64,000 nt of DNA from Streptomyces sp. NBC_01217 (GCF_035994185.1 NZ_CP108538.1:3286001-3350000), one strand, 5' to 3'. Counted from the stretch's first letter, positions 25,173 to 32,930 are shown. The notes: generated from the sequence alone by a model not told the origin. Made by a program: numbers and translations.

Positions 25173-26159
25173 GTGACCCTTTTTGACCCCCCAGGGCCAG
25201 TATCCGGCGTGTGCGACGACCCTGAACTCATGTTGGTTCACCAGCACTTGATGGCGCTCGACCCTGCGGGAGTACGCTTCGCCCGCGTGCTGCGTGACAC
25301 TATTGACCAGTTGTTGAATGGTGAAGTAACTGGCCGGTATGACTGGAGCACCCTCTTCAAGACAGAGAAAACACACGCGGGAACCCTCGTTGAGATCAAC
25401 CTGCAGCGTGAGTTCGAGTTCGCGGACGGCATCGACATGGATTACCGCATAGAGGGAATCGACGTCGACTGCAAGTACTCGCAAAAGTTTGGCTCCTGGA
25501 TGATTCCGCCCGAGGCACAGGGTCACCTGTGCCTGCTTGTCTGGGCGGATGACTACCAGAGCCGCTGGAGTGCCGGGCTGCTGCGCATCAAGCGCGAGTG
25601 GCTCAACGGCGGAACTAACCGGGACTTGAAGTTCACCATCAAGGCGGAGCACCGGAACAAGATCACTTGGCTCTGGAAGGACGAAGCCCTTCCGGAGAAC
25701 GTGCTGCTCCACCTTGACCCAGCGACCCGGGCCCGCATCCTGATCCCGGGAAAGCAGAAGGGCCAAGCCCGTGTCCGCGAGTTGTTCCGTTCCGTGCACG
25801 GCAAGCGAATCGGCCGCGGCGTGGTGCGAACCGCGGCTCAGCAGCTCGACTACATGGCGCGGGTCCGTGAGGGGGACAAGGGGCGCGCACGTCCTGCCCT
25901 TCGCCCGAAGGGGATCATCATCCTGGGCGACTACCAGTCACACCAGGCGGTAGCCCGCGCCCTCGGCGGCCCAGTGCCGCATGAAGGGGAGTTCGTCGCC
26001 CACCGAGTTATCCGCGCCCGGCCGGAGCACAGCAACCGCCCACAAGCAGAGATTGCCGGGGAGTACTGGGTTGTGGCCCAGCCTGGTGAAGCATCAGATG
26101 ATGCAGCACCACGGCTGCCCGAGGCCCAGAAAAGCAGGGCCAGGCCGGAACACGAGTGA
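25173..26159 (+). CDS. NaeI-family type IIE restriction endonuclease
   Basis: 328 residues with GTG start. It aligns with NaeI (317 residues, site GCCGGC) along its whole length with a 4-residue N-terminal offset: VLRDTIDQLLNG, FKTEKTHAGTLVEINLQREF, DYRIEGIDVDCKYS, GHLCLLVWA, RELFRSVHGKRIGR and LRPKGIIILGDYQ all correspond. The NaeI catalytic residues Glu70, Asp86, Asp95 and Lys97 map to Glu74, Asp90, Asp99 and Lys101, all present. Leu43, whose change to Lys gives NaeI topoisomerase activity, maps to Leu47. NaeI has an N-terminal nuclease and a C-terminal CAP-like DNA-binding domain and needs two sites. Specificity is thus predicted to be GCCGGC. Its start is weak (AAAGAG); an ATG at 25230 is a less likely alternative. 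Confidence 0.92.
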   Translation: MTLFDPPGPVSGVCDDPELMLVHQHLMALDPAGVRFARVLRDTIDQLLNGEVTGRYDWSTLFKTEKTHAGTLVEINLQREFEFADGIDMDYRIEGIDVDCKYSQKFGSWMIPPEAQGHLCLLVWADDYQSRWSAGLLRIKREWLNGGTNRDLKFTIKAEHRNKITWLWKDEALPENVLLHLDPATRARILIPGKQKGQARVRELFRSVHGKRIGRGVVRTAAQQLDYMARVREGDKGRARPALRPKGIIILGDYQSHQAVARALGGPVPHEGEFVAHRVIRARPEHSNRPQAEIAGEYWVVAQPGEASDDAAPRLPEAQKSRARPEHE

Positions 26160-26244
26160 GCCGCTCAAATCGCTCAGTAGCGCGAGCACACTGAAGGCGG
26201 GATCATCTTCTTCAGCATCCCGACCCGAGAACAAGGAGCGATCG

Positions 26245-27654
26245 GTGGTCAGCCCTGAGGGCGAGTACCCGTTGATCAGGCAGTACCGGGACTGGATTCA
26301 GAACGGTCCGTCTGAGAAGGATCCAGACCGCGCCACCTTCTTCACGGACGGAATCGTCGTTCTTGACACAAACGTCCTGCTCAGCCTGTACGAGTACACC
26401 CCTACCGCACGCGAGCAGGTACTGAAAGCTCTCCAGAGTGTGCAGCAACGCCTTTGGCTCCCACACCAGGTTGGACTGGAGTTCGTCCAGAACCGGTTTC
26501 GTATCATCACTGGCAGGAAAAAGGCGCTTGACGATGCCCAGCGTTCCCTCCAGAACAAACTCCGCGACGCGAAAACGGCAATCAAGGACGCACGCTCGTT
26601 CACTCAAGATCTGCTGATCAAGTACGCACAGGACACCGAGGCCAGCCGCGAGCTTGACACCGAAATGTCAAACAAGGCCATCGAAGAGCTGCTCAGCGGA
26701 TGGAGTGCAACGCTCGAAGCACAGGTCAAGCGGCTCAGAGAGTACGACATCTCCATATCGCCAGGTGGCCAAGGCGATCCCGTGCTCTCCCAAGTGGCTG
26801 CCCTGTTCGGCGATAGGGTTGCGGTCCCTCCAGATGCTGCGGAGACCCGGCGGCGCGTCGAAGAGGCCTCGTCATACAGATTCCCCAACCTCATCCCTCC
26901 CGGCTTTAAAGATGCAGGGAAAGGGACCGCTCTGGCATCATCTGGCGATTTCCTTCTCTGGGAGGAAACCATCGGTTACATGGCAGACTCAACAAAGCGC
27001 TCTCGCCTGCTCTTTGTCTCCAACGACACGAAGGAAGACTGGTATCAGCCGCAGGGAGAAGGCCGGAGTGTCTCGCGTCCCTGGCCCTCCTTGGCAAGTG
27101 AGCTGAGGCAGCGCACAGGCGCTGAGCTGCGGATCGAGACACCGGGGGACTTTTACCGCGGAGTGAACCGATTCCTCGACGCAGAAATCGCCGAGGCCAC
27201 TTACGCAGAAATCGACCGCGCCGCTGTGAGCACTGTCGAGACGGTCGTCACAGAGCAGAGCGCCATCCGCACACAGGCTCCGCCTGGCCTTGTCGCCGCG
27301 GCCTTCGATGCAGCAGGTCTGGACGAGTCATTGGTAGAGAATATCGGTGATGGTTCCTCACGCCTGATCTTCATCTGGTGGCTGATCGGCGTCACGGCAC
27401 AATTGGAGCGGCGTCCGCGCCTCGCCGATGAACCAGACGTCTCACTCGCGCCAGCAACTCGCTCAGCGGCAAAGCCGGATCCGGACTGGGTGCCTGGGCT
27501 CAGTCTCCATCTCGGCGAGTGGCCGTACAGGAGCTCATCGTGGATCGCCCCATGGTTCGCAGAGTCCGTCAACTGCTCATCTCGGCGTGACAGAAAAATC
27601 TTGCAGGTGCTCGCTGCCCAGCAGCTAGCCTTCGAGCTGGCAGATCAGGGCTAA
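26245..27654 (+). CDS. PIN-like domain protein (DUF4935 type)
   Basis: 469 residues. GTG is chosen because AAGGAG lies six bases upstream. The N-terminus has GIVVLDTNVLLSLYEYTP, the first PIN Asp motif. A helical insert of about 150 residues follows (DAQRSLQNKLRDAKTAIKDA, coiled-coil-like). The second half of the nuclease-like core is SSGDFLLWEETI and RLLFVSNDTKEDWYQ, with acids in the expected PIN positions. This arrangement matches the PIN-like DUF4935 proteins common in defence and toxin loci, which are presumed RNases or DNases. The C-terminal 130 residues (from about TVVTEQSA) are unassigned. It lies 85 bp after the NaeI-like gene and 35 bp before the next. Codon use is clearly less GC-biased than in flanking DNA. 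Confidence 0.8.
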   Translation: MVSPEGEYPLIRQYRDWIQNGPSEKDPDRATFFTDGIVVLDTNVLLSLYEYTPTAREQVLKALQSVQQRLWLPHQVGLEFVQNRFRIITGRKKALDDAQRSLQNKLRDAKTAIKDARSFTQDLLIKYAQDTEASRELDTEMSNKAIEELLSGWSATLEAQVKRLREYDISISPGGQGDPVLSQVAALFGDRVAVPPDAAETRRRVEEASSYRFPNLIPPGFKDAGKGTALASSGDFLLWEETIGYMADSTKRSRLLFVSNDTKEDWYQPQGEGRSVSRPWPSLASELRQRTGAELRIETPGDFYRGVNRFLDAEIAEATYAEIDRAAVSTVETVVTEQSAIRTQAPPGLVAAAFDAAGLDESLVENIGDGSSRLIFIWWLIGVTAQLERRPRLADEPDVSLAPATRSAAKPDPDWVPGLSLHLGEWPYRSSSWIAPWFAESVNCSSRRDRKILQVLAAQQLAFELADQG

Positions 27655-27689
27655 CACCTCACAGAAACCCGGCAGAACGGAGTCACCGC

Positions 27690-28292
27690 ATGACCGCCCT
27701 GCATTCTCCTGAAGATGAGTGGCAACGGCTCAGGCCGGATGCCGAGCATGCACTGAGAAACCTGCTTTCAGAAATCTCTGATCATCAGGATCCTCAGTCA
27801 TTGTTCGAGGCTTACACCTACGCCAAGGACATCGCTGCCCGTGCCATAAAATCCCGTATGTTGATGCATTTGCCGGCCGAGAACCAGCAGTTCAAAGCGC
27901 TGCACGCGAGGGTTCAACAGGAGATTCACTCGCGCTATCAAGGAAAGATCCCGGATGGGCTCCTCGGAGCTCCGTACAGTGGAAAAACACACGAGCGCTT
28001 GTTCTCCTTGCTTCAGGAAAGTCTGGCCCGACCTGTACCGGCTGCCATGCTGCGTATCGTGACCGGAGATGACGTTCATACCGAACGACGGGCTCGCGAA
28101 CTGCGCGAGCTTGGATTCGATGTTCACTGGTATGAGACTGAGGAAATCAGTGTCTACGAACTCAAATCACTTGATCTGGATTTCGACATGATTCCGGCCA
28201 TCATAAGGAACAAAGTGAGAAGAAAAAAATCACTCACACAGAGCGAGAAGCAAAATATCTTCAAGAACGCGGGCATTTCTGAGAATGGATAG
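27690..28292 (+). CDS. Unknown protein of the defence operon
   Basis: 200 residues, not recognised. The sequence is helical and charged, with no signal peptide or membrane segment. Visible features: LFEAYTYAKDIAARAIKSRML, an APYSGKTHERLFSLLQESL segment (not a proper P-loop), IVTGDDVHTERRARELRELG followed by FDVHWYETEEISVYELK, and a very basic tail (RNKVRRKKSLTQSEKQN). The middle, with a repeated acid pattern and RELGFDVHWYE, could be part of a Rossmann-like or nuclease-associated fold, but this is not supported further. GC is the lowest in the island (A/T-rich third positions). It overlaps vsr by 8 bases, implying co-translation. It may be a specificity or regulatory partner of the restriction system. 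Confidence 0.7.
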   Translation: MTALHSPEDEWQRLRPDAEHALRNLLSEISDHQDPQSLFEAYTYAKDIAARAIKSRMLMHLPAENQQFKALHARVQQEIHSRYQGKIPDGLLGAPYSGKTHERLFSLLQESLARPVPAAMLRIVTGDDVHTERRARELRELGFDVHWYETEEISVYELKSLDLDFDMIPAIIRNKVRRKKSLTQSEKQNIFKNAGISENG

Positions 28293-28740
28293 CGATAGCC
28301 GCTGGGAACCGCCAGAAGGCTCCTGGGCCTCGTCGGCCGCCCGGCGTCGGAACATGCAGGCGATCAGAAGCAGAGACACCAAGCCGGAGCTCCTGGTCCG
28401 GAGGCTTCTGCACGCGCAGGGATTGCGTTACCGAGTAGCGGCCAAGCCGCTGCCAGAGCTTCGCCGGACGGCAGACATTGTCTTCCGTCCGGCGAAGCTT
28501 GCAGTGTTCATTGACGGCTGCTACTGGCACGGCTGCCCGGACCACTACGTCTCTCCGAAGACCAATTCCGGCTACTGGTCCGACAAGGTCATGCGGAACG
28601 TGACCCGGGACCGAGACACAGACGAACGCCTCCGTGAAGCTGGGTGGACCGTGCTCCGGTTCTGGGAGCATGAGTCACCCAACGACTGCGCCCTTGCGAT
28701 CGCCGCTGCGGTCAGTCGGCTCCGGGATGACAGGCGCTGA
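28285..28740 (+). CDS. vsr: Very short patch repair endonuclease Vsr
   Basis: 151 residues. All Vsr signatures are present: RRRNMQAIRSRDTKPELLVR at the start, ADIVFRPAKLAVFIDGCYWH with the catalytic Asp, HGCPDHYVSPKTNSGYW, and KVMRNVTRDRDTDERLREAG then VLRFWEHE. Vsr nicks 5' of T in T:G mismatches left by deamination of 5-methylcytosine. It is therefore the expected companion of the C5-methyltransferase that lies tail to tail with it; the two coding regions overlap by 66 bases (28675-28740). It is the last gene of the + strand series. Confidence 0.93.
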   Translation: MDSDSRWEPPEGSWASSAARRRNMQAIRSRDTKPELLVRRLLHAQGLRYRVAAKPLPELRRTADIVFRPAKLAVFIDGCYWHGCPDHYVSPKTNSGYWSDKVMRNVTRDRDTDERLREAGWTVLRFWEHESPNDCALAIAAAVSRLRDDRR

Positions 28741-29886
28741 GAGGTCGGCCAGTTTGAACAACAACTCGCTGTCGCGTTCGCTGGTCAGGACCCGTTCTTG
28801 CCGCACCGAGGCTACGACCTTGGCCTCGCGAGCCGCTTTGAGGGCAGCGATGATCTGTTCCCCCACTGCTTGAGCGACCGGCGGGGGGAAGGCGTTCCCC
28901 ACTTGCCGGTATGCAGCGGTCTTCTTGCCTGAGAACTTCCAGGTCTCCGGGAAGCCCTGGATGATGGCTGCCTGCGTCACTGTGAGCTTTGGCCCGGCCT
29001 TGGCGAAGAGATCGCGGTCTTGGCTTTCCAGCCGCTCCATGTCCTTTACGTTGTTCGCAACGCCAAGCCCGCATACACCCAGCGCTTCCCACGCCTTCTT
29101 GGCCCGCGTGGGGCCGAGGTCAGCACCGCCGTGCTTCTTGGAGCCTCCAACGAGCGTGGGCGCGACACCCTTCGATGCCTGAATCAGCCACCTCTGGAAT
29201 ACCTTCTCGGCCCGCGGGTCATCTACGTCGTCGAAGCGCTTTCTCATAGTCGGTTCCAGCGCCTCCCCCACAGTGACGAGCGGCCTTTTTTCTGGCTTCG
29301 TGTTGGCGAAGAACGGAGTGTAGGCCTTCTTCATCGCCACCAGAATGGCGCGCGGGCGGAGCTGGGGAACTCCGTAATTCTTGGCTTCCAGAACTTCCCA
29401 GTAGCACTTCTCATAGCCCAGGGACTCAAGACGCTCAAGAAGTTCTTCCCGGTACCCCTGGAACTTCTCCTTCGGCTCAAGGAGACCACGGACGTTCTCA
29501 ATCATGACGGCCTTTGGTTCAAGCTCCTCGACCAGATCGAGCATGGTCGGGAACAAGTCCCTCTCGTCGTCCCGTCCCAGCTGCTTGCCTGCAATGGAGA
29601 ACGGAGGGCAGGGGACACCGCCGGCAAGCAGGTCAAGATCCCCCGCTTGCAGCCCCAGCTCCAGCCTCAGATCGAGCGGCTTGAGCTGCGTCAAGTCAGC
29701 CTGCTTGACCTTGCAGCCCTCCCACTCCGCGTTCCCCTCCACGTTTTCCTTGAGGGTGGCTACCGCATGCATGTCGATCTCGATCAGCGCAAGGTGCCTG
29801 AACAGTGCGTTATGCAGGCCCAACGCCTGCCCGCCCGCCCCGGCGCAGATCTCTACCGAGGTGAACTCCCTCTTGGTGCTGGTCAT
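28675..29886 (-). CDS. DNA (cytosine-5) methyltransferase, modification partner of the NaeI-like enzyme
   Basis: 403 residues; GGAGGGTGC precedes the ATG (an in-frame extension to 29928 lacks one). Motif I is SVEICAGAGGQALGL, motif IV GGVPCPPFSIAGKQLG with the catalytic Cys, motif VI AVMIENVRGLL, motif VIII NYGVPQLRPRAILVA (QxRxR), motif IX around LTVTQAAIIQGFPETW, and motif X RQVGNAFPPPVAQAVG. The target recognition region lies between VIII and IX and is short. All catalytic motifs are intact. It adds a methyl group to C5 of cytosine and protects the host from the adjacent NaeI-like nuclease, so GCCGGC is the predicted site. The extended C-terminal tail overlaps vsr antisense. Confidence 0.94.
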   Translation of the reverse strand: MTSTKREFTSVEICAGAGGQALGLHNALFRHLALIEIDMHAVATLKENVEGNAEWEGCKVKQADLTQLKPLDLRLELGLQAGDLDLLAGGVPCPPFSIAGKQLGRDDERDLFPTMLDLVEELEPKAVMIENVRGLLEPKEKFQGYREELLERLESLGYEKCYWEVLEAKNYGVPQLRPRAILVAMKKAYTPFFANTKPEKRPLVTVGEALEPTMRKRFDDVDDPRAEKVFQRWLIQASKGVAPTLVGGSKKHGGADLGPTRAKKAWEALGVCGLGVANNVKDMERLESQDRDLFAKAGPKLTVTQAAIIQGFPETWKFSGKKTAAYRQVGNAFPPPVAQAVGEQIIAALKAAREAKVVASVRQERVLTSERDSELLFKLADLSAPVIPEPTDRSGDRKGAVVG

Positions 29887-30033
29887 GCACCCTCCTTCCA
29901 GACTTGCCCGACTGGCACCGATTGCCACCAGCCATCACAGAGGGTGACAGACCCCACTGACATCACGACCGTCCTCCAGTGTGCGGCACGAGCCGACCTG
30001 CCCAGACACCACCCGCACCATGTTGAACGCACA

Positions 30034-30046
30034 TACGATATTGCCC
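30034..30046 (+). promoter_or_regulatory. Leaderless-type -10 element for the HNH gene
   Basis: TACGAT (30034-30039) lies 7 bases before the ATG at 30047 and no ribosome binding site is present. The gap 29887-30046 must also hold the promoter of the divergent methyltransferase gene. Confidence 0.5.
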
Positions 30047-30799
30047 ATGCGTAGCCCTGACTGGACCTGGGATGAGTTGCTGCTGATCTGCTCGCGTGTC
30101 GTAAGCAACAACTGGGGCCAGCTCAGGACGTACCAGCAGCCCACACACGATCTTGCCGACCTTCTCCGATCCCTGCCCCTTCATGGGGACACGGCTCGCG
30201 ACGTACCCGAGTTCCGGTCGGCGGCCAGCATCAGCCGCAAGAGTGCGGACCTGATCACCAGCCGGCCCGGCTATTCCGGCCCCGCCACCAGAGGCGGCCA
30301 GCTGACCAGACTCGTAGCTGAGGCGTTCATGGAACGCGAAGCAGAAATGCTGCTCGCCGCCCAGGCCATCGAAGACGGGATTGCGTCCGGCGAACTCGTC
30401 CTCATCCCTGAGCAGCCCGACGAGGTGGATGAGGACGGGGTCCCGGCAGCTGAAGGGCGCCTCCTGACCCGCTGGGCAACCTTTCGCGAGCGAAACCCTG
30501 CGCTCCGCAAGCGCAAGATCGCCCAGGCGCGCAGGCTGGGCCGCCCTCTCCGGTGTTCTGTGTGCACCTTCGACTTCGGTCAGCGGTACGGAATCCTCGG
30601 CGAGGGCTACATCGAGGTGCACCACGTCCTCCCCCTCCACCTCTCGGGCCCACGCGAGACCAAGCTGGAAGACCTCGACTTCCTTTGCGCGAACTGCCAC
30701 CGCATGTGTCACCGGGGCCATCGCGGCACTTCCTGGCGCACCCCTGCGGCCCTGCGCGCTGAGATCGAAAAAGCCGCCGAAACCCGCCAGACCGCGTAG
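30047..30799 (+). CDS. HNH endonuclease
   Basis: 250 residues. The N-terminal half is helical (SPDWTWDELLLICSRVV, TRDVPEFRSAASISRKS-like, LVAEAFMEREAEML), a pattern seen in defence HNH proteins. The C-terminal domain holds the nuclease: RCSVCTFDFGQRYG (zinc Cys pair), YIEVHHVLPLHLSG (HH of the HNH), DLDFLCANCHRMCHRG (second Cys pair, with Asn and His). This CxxC...HH...CxxC-N...H arrangement is the metal-dependent HNH fold of restriction enzymes such as McrA. Its divergent position next to the methyltransferase suggests a second nuclease, possibly modification-dependent, of the same island. Whether it acts with the NaeI-like enzyme is unknown. Confidence 0.88.
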   Translation: MRSPDWTWDELLLICSRVVSNNWGQLRTYQQPTHDLADLLRSLPLHGDTARDVPEFRSAASISRKSADLITSRPGYSGPATRGGQLTRLVAEAFMEREAEMLLAAQAIEDGIASGELVLIPEQPDEVDEDGVPAAEGRLLTRWATFRERNPALRKRKIAQARRLGRPLRCSVCTFDFGQRYGILGEGYIEVHHVLPLHLSGPRETKLEDLDFLCANCHRMCHRGHRGTSWRTPAALRAEIEKAAETRQTA

Positions 30800-30834
30800 A
30801 CACCTGCTCTCACTCACCCCACGTGCTACGCCCG

Positions 30835-31458
30835 TCACGCCGCCTCCGCCTCGAAGTGCATCTGCGCGCGGTCCAGCAGCCCGTCCGGGTCTCCGCCCCG
30901 GGCAGTGACCCAGTGCAAGACATCCGCGATGAGGTCGACGGCGGATTCCTCAAGGATCTGAGAGGAGCGGCTCCGCAGCAGTGGTGGTGCGCCGATATCG
31001 CTCCGGTATTTCGTCAGGGCAGTCTCGGCCCGCCGCACCCGACGGCAATGCGTCTCCGGACCGGCTGACAGCTCACACCAGATAGCCTTCCCCGTCGCAG
31101 TCAGCAGCGTTCCCCAATCGGCAGCCATGCCGGCCAGCAGATGCAAACCCCGGCCGCACTCGTCATCGCAGCTCACCGGCCCGAGTACCGGCACGCGATA
31201 ACTCTTGTCGTGCAGTTCGATCCGCAGTCGATCCCGCGCCGCTTCCAGCACCAGGGTGGCCGCGACGCCGCTCCCCACGTGCTTGATCACATTCGTGGCC
31301 AGTTCACTCACCACGAGTTCGGCCTCCTCAGTGAAGGCCGGAAGGCCCCACCGGGCCAGTTGTCCCCTGACAGCTCTTCGTAATTCCTGCACCGCCGAGG
31401 GCTCGGCCTCGAACGGCAGAACGCTGCGCACTTGCGAACCTTTTTCCTGCCTGGACAT
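30835..31458 (-). CDS. RsbW-like ATP-binding (anti-sigma/kinase-type) protein
   Basis: 207 residues with GGAGGGAG before the ATG. HATPase_c signatures: AELVVSELATNVIKHVG (N-box), LRIELHDKSYRVP, and CGRGLHLLAGMAADWG (G2). The fold matches the Streptomyces RsbW-like family, often found beside XRE/DUF5753 and DUF397 genes as in the whiJ and AbaA loci. The C-terminal 70 residues (from about ETHCRRVRR) are an unassigned helical extension. It is divergent from the XRE regulator across 211 bp. A role in modulating a sigma factor or developmental decision is plausible, but no partner sigma or anti-anti-sigma gene is present. Confidence 0.88.
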   Translation of the reverse strand: MSRQEKGSQVRSVLPFEAEPSAVQELRRAVRGQLARWGLPAFTEEAELVVSELATNVIKHVGSGVAATLVLEAARDRLRIELHDKSYRVPVLGPVSCDDECGRGLHLLAGMAADWGTLLTATGKAIWCELSAGPETHCRRVRRAETALTKYRSDIGAPPLLRSRSSQILEESAVDLIADVLHWVTARGGDPDGLLDRAQMHFEAEAA

Positions 31459-31669
31459 GCACTCTCCCTCCGGCACCACCTCAGCCACGCACTCGCCGCA
31501 TCCATACGGCTGCGCTGAGTGGCCAGGTCTGCGAGTATGGCACCGGGAAGTCTCGCCATGAAACTTCTCACGCGAATCGATCGGGTGAATCCCGGCACTC
31601 GCAACTCACCACGCCCATAGCCTGGTTGGCGCAGAAGAGCCGCAAGTGCACGGAACGGAAGGCCCCTCC

Positions 31670-32515
31670 ATGTCCGTCAGGACCACAACACGACGCCGAC
31701 AGCTCGGCGCGATGATGCGCAAGCTACGCGCACGAAAAGGCATGACGCTGGAGGAGGCCGGACGGCTCGTCGGGGTCTCAAAGGCCACGGTCAGCCGCTA
31801 CGAGACCCAGGAAGGGCCGGTGAAGTGGCCCATCGCGGACGCTCTCTGCCGAGAGTACGACGCAACCGACACGGAGCGGAATGCCGTGGTCGCTCTAGCG
31901 AAAGATGCCAAGCAGCAGGGCTGGTGGGCCCCATACACCGACTCCATCCCCGCTGACATGAATCTCCTGCTGACGCTTGAAGACGAGGCAGTGCGCGAGG
32001 ACCACTTCTCCTGCACGTACGTGCCCGGCCTTCTACAGGCGCGGAGTTACAGCGCGGCGATTCAGAGTGCCAACGAAATGCGTCTGGCACCGGACGAGAT
32101 CCAGCGCCTCGTGGACATCCGCATGAAGCGCCAGGAGATCCTGAGTCGACCGAAGCCGCCCCACCTGTGGGCGATCCTCGACGAGTCGGTCGTCCGACGT
32201 GTGGTCGGATCCCCCGACATCATGCGCGATCAGTTGAGTCAGCTGCTGGAAGCCAACGAATCGCAGCACATCACCTTGCAGATTCTGCCGTTCGCGAAGG
32301 GCGCCCACTGTGCGGCCTTGGGAAGTTTCGTGATCCTCGGCGGGGCCGAGGCCAGCCTGGATGTCGTGTACGTCGATCTGCATGTCGGCTCGCTCTTTCT
32401 GGAGAAGGACGAAGAACTCGACCGATACAGACTTGCGTTCGACTACCTGCGTGCACAAGCGTTGGACATGGCCGCGTCGTCGGCCTTGATCAAGCGTGTA
32501 CTCAAGGAGATGTAA
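31670..32515 (+). CDS. XRE family regulator with DUF5753 sensor domain
   Basis: 281 residues; GGAAGG lies upstream of the ATG. The N-terminal helix-turn-helix (LGAMMRKLRARKGMTLEEAG then VGVSKATVSRYETQEG) is followed by the DUF5753 domain: YVPGLLQARSYSAAI, RMKRQEILSRPKPPHLWAIL, VVGSPDIMRDQLSQLLEAN, HITLQILPFAKGAH and YVDLHVGSLFLEKDEEL. The type is WhiJ-like: Streptomyces carry many such regulators, which act with small DUF397 partners on development and antibiotic production. The stop overlaps the next start (TAATG), so the DUF397 gene is translationally coupled. Confidence 0.93.
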   Translation: MSVRTTTRRRQLGAMMRKLRARKGMTLEEAGRLVGVSKATVSRYETQEGPVKWPIADALCREYDATDTERNAVVALAKDAKQQGWWAPYTDSIPADMNLLLTLEDEAVREDHFSCTYVPGLLQARSYSAAIQSANEMRLAPDEIQRLVDIRMKRQEILSRPKPPHLWAILDESVVRRVVGSPDIMRDQLSQLLEANESQHITLQILPFAKGAHCAALGSFVILGGAEASLDVVYVDLHVGSLFLEKDEELDRYRLAFDYLRAQALDMAASSALIKRVLKEM

Positions 32516-32739
32516 TGCTGTCGACCCCTCACTTCGCCAAGCCCCTCAGCTGGTTCAAGTCGTCGTACAGCGGCGGGAACACGACCGAGTGCGTCGAGGC
32601 CGCCCGCCTCCCGCAGGCCGTGGCGGTTCGCGATTCGAAGACCCCTGACGGTCCGGTACTGACGTTCGGCAACACGTCGTGGTCGGGGTTTGTCACCGCC
32701 GTACGGCACCAGCGGGCTGGAGGGGACGTGCGCTCATGA
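32515..32739 (+). CDS. DUF397 small protein 1
   Basis: 74 residues. The DUF397 pattern W(F/R)KSSYSxxNxxECVEAA...VAVRDSK.PDGPVLTF..W.xF is complete: WFKSSYSGGNTTECVEAARL, AVAVRDSKTPDGPVLTFG, WSGFVTAV. These proteins act as antagonists or partners of the neighbouring XRE/DUF5753 regulators. It is coupled at both ends by overlapping start/stop codons. Confidence 0.92.
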   Translation: MLSTPHFAKPLSWFKSSYSGGNTTECVEAARLPQAVAVRDSKTPDGPVLTFGNTSWSGFVTAVRHQRAGGDVRS

Positions 32740-32930
32740 AAGACCGGTCTTCCACAAACCCGCAGTGGCGGAAGAGCAGCTACAGCAACGGCACGGGCGG
32801 CGAGTGCGTCGAGGTCGCCGATCTGCAATCGGCGGTTGGCGTAAGGGACTCCAAGCGGCCTGGCGGGCTCCACATAGCCGTGTGCCACAGCGCTTGGGAG
32901 CAGTTCGTCACCTCTCTGCGCGTCCAATAG
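32736..32930 (+). CDS. DUF397 small protein 2
   Basis: 64 residues. It has the same pattern as the previous gene (WRKSSYSNGTGGECVEVADL, VGVRDSKRPGGLHIAV, WEQFVTSLR), which suggests tandem duplication and divergence. ATGA overlaps the preceding gene. Together with the XRE regulator and the divergent RsbW-like ATPase, this is the standard whiJ-type quartet. Confidence 0.92.
   Translation: MKDRSSTNPQWRKSSYSNGTGGECVEVADLQSAVGVRDSKRPGGLHIAVCHSAWEQFVTSLRVQ

Noticed and set aside
27960..28000. P-loop in the unknown defence protein (APYSGKTHE)
   Set aside because: It lacks the preceding Gly-x4 spacing and hydrophobic strand of a Walker A motif, and no Walker B is visible.
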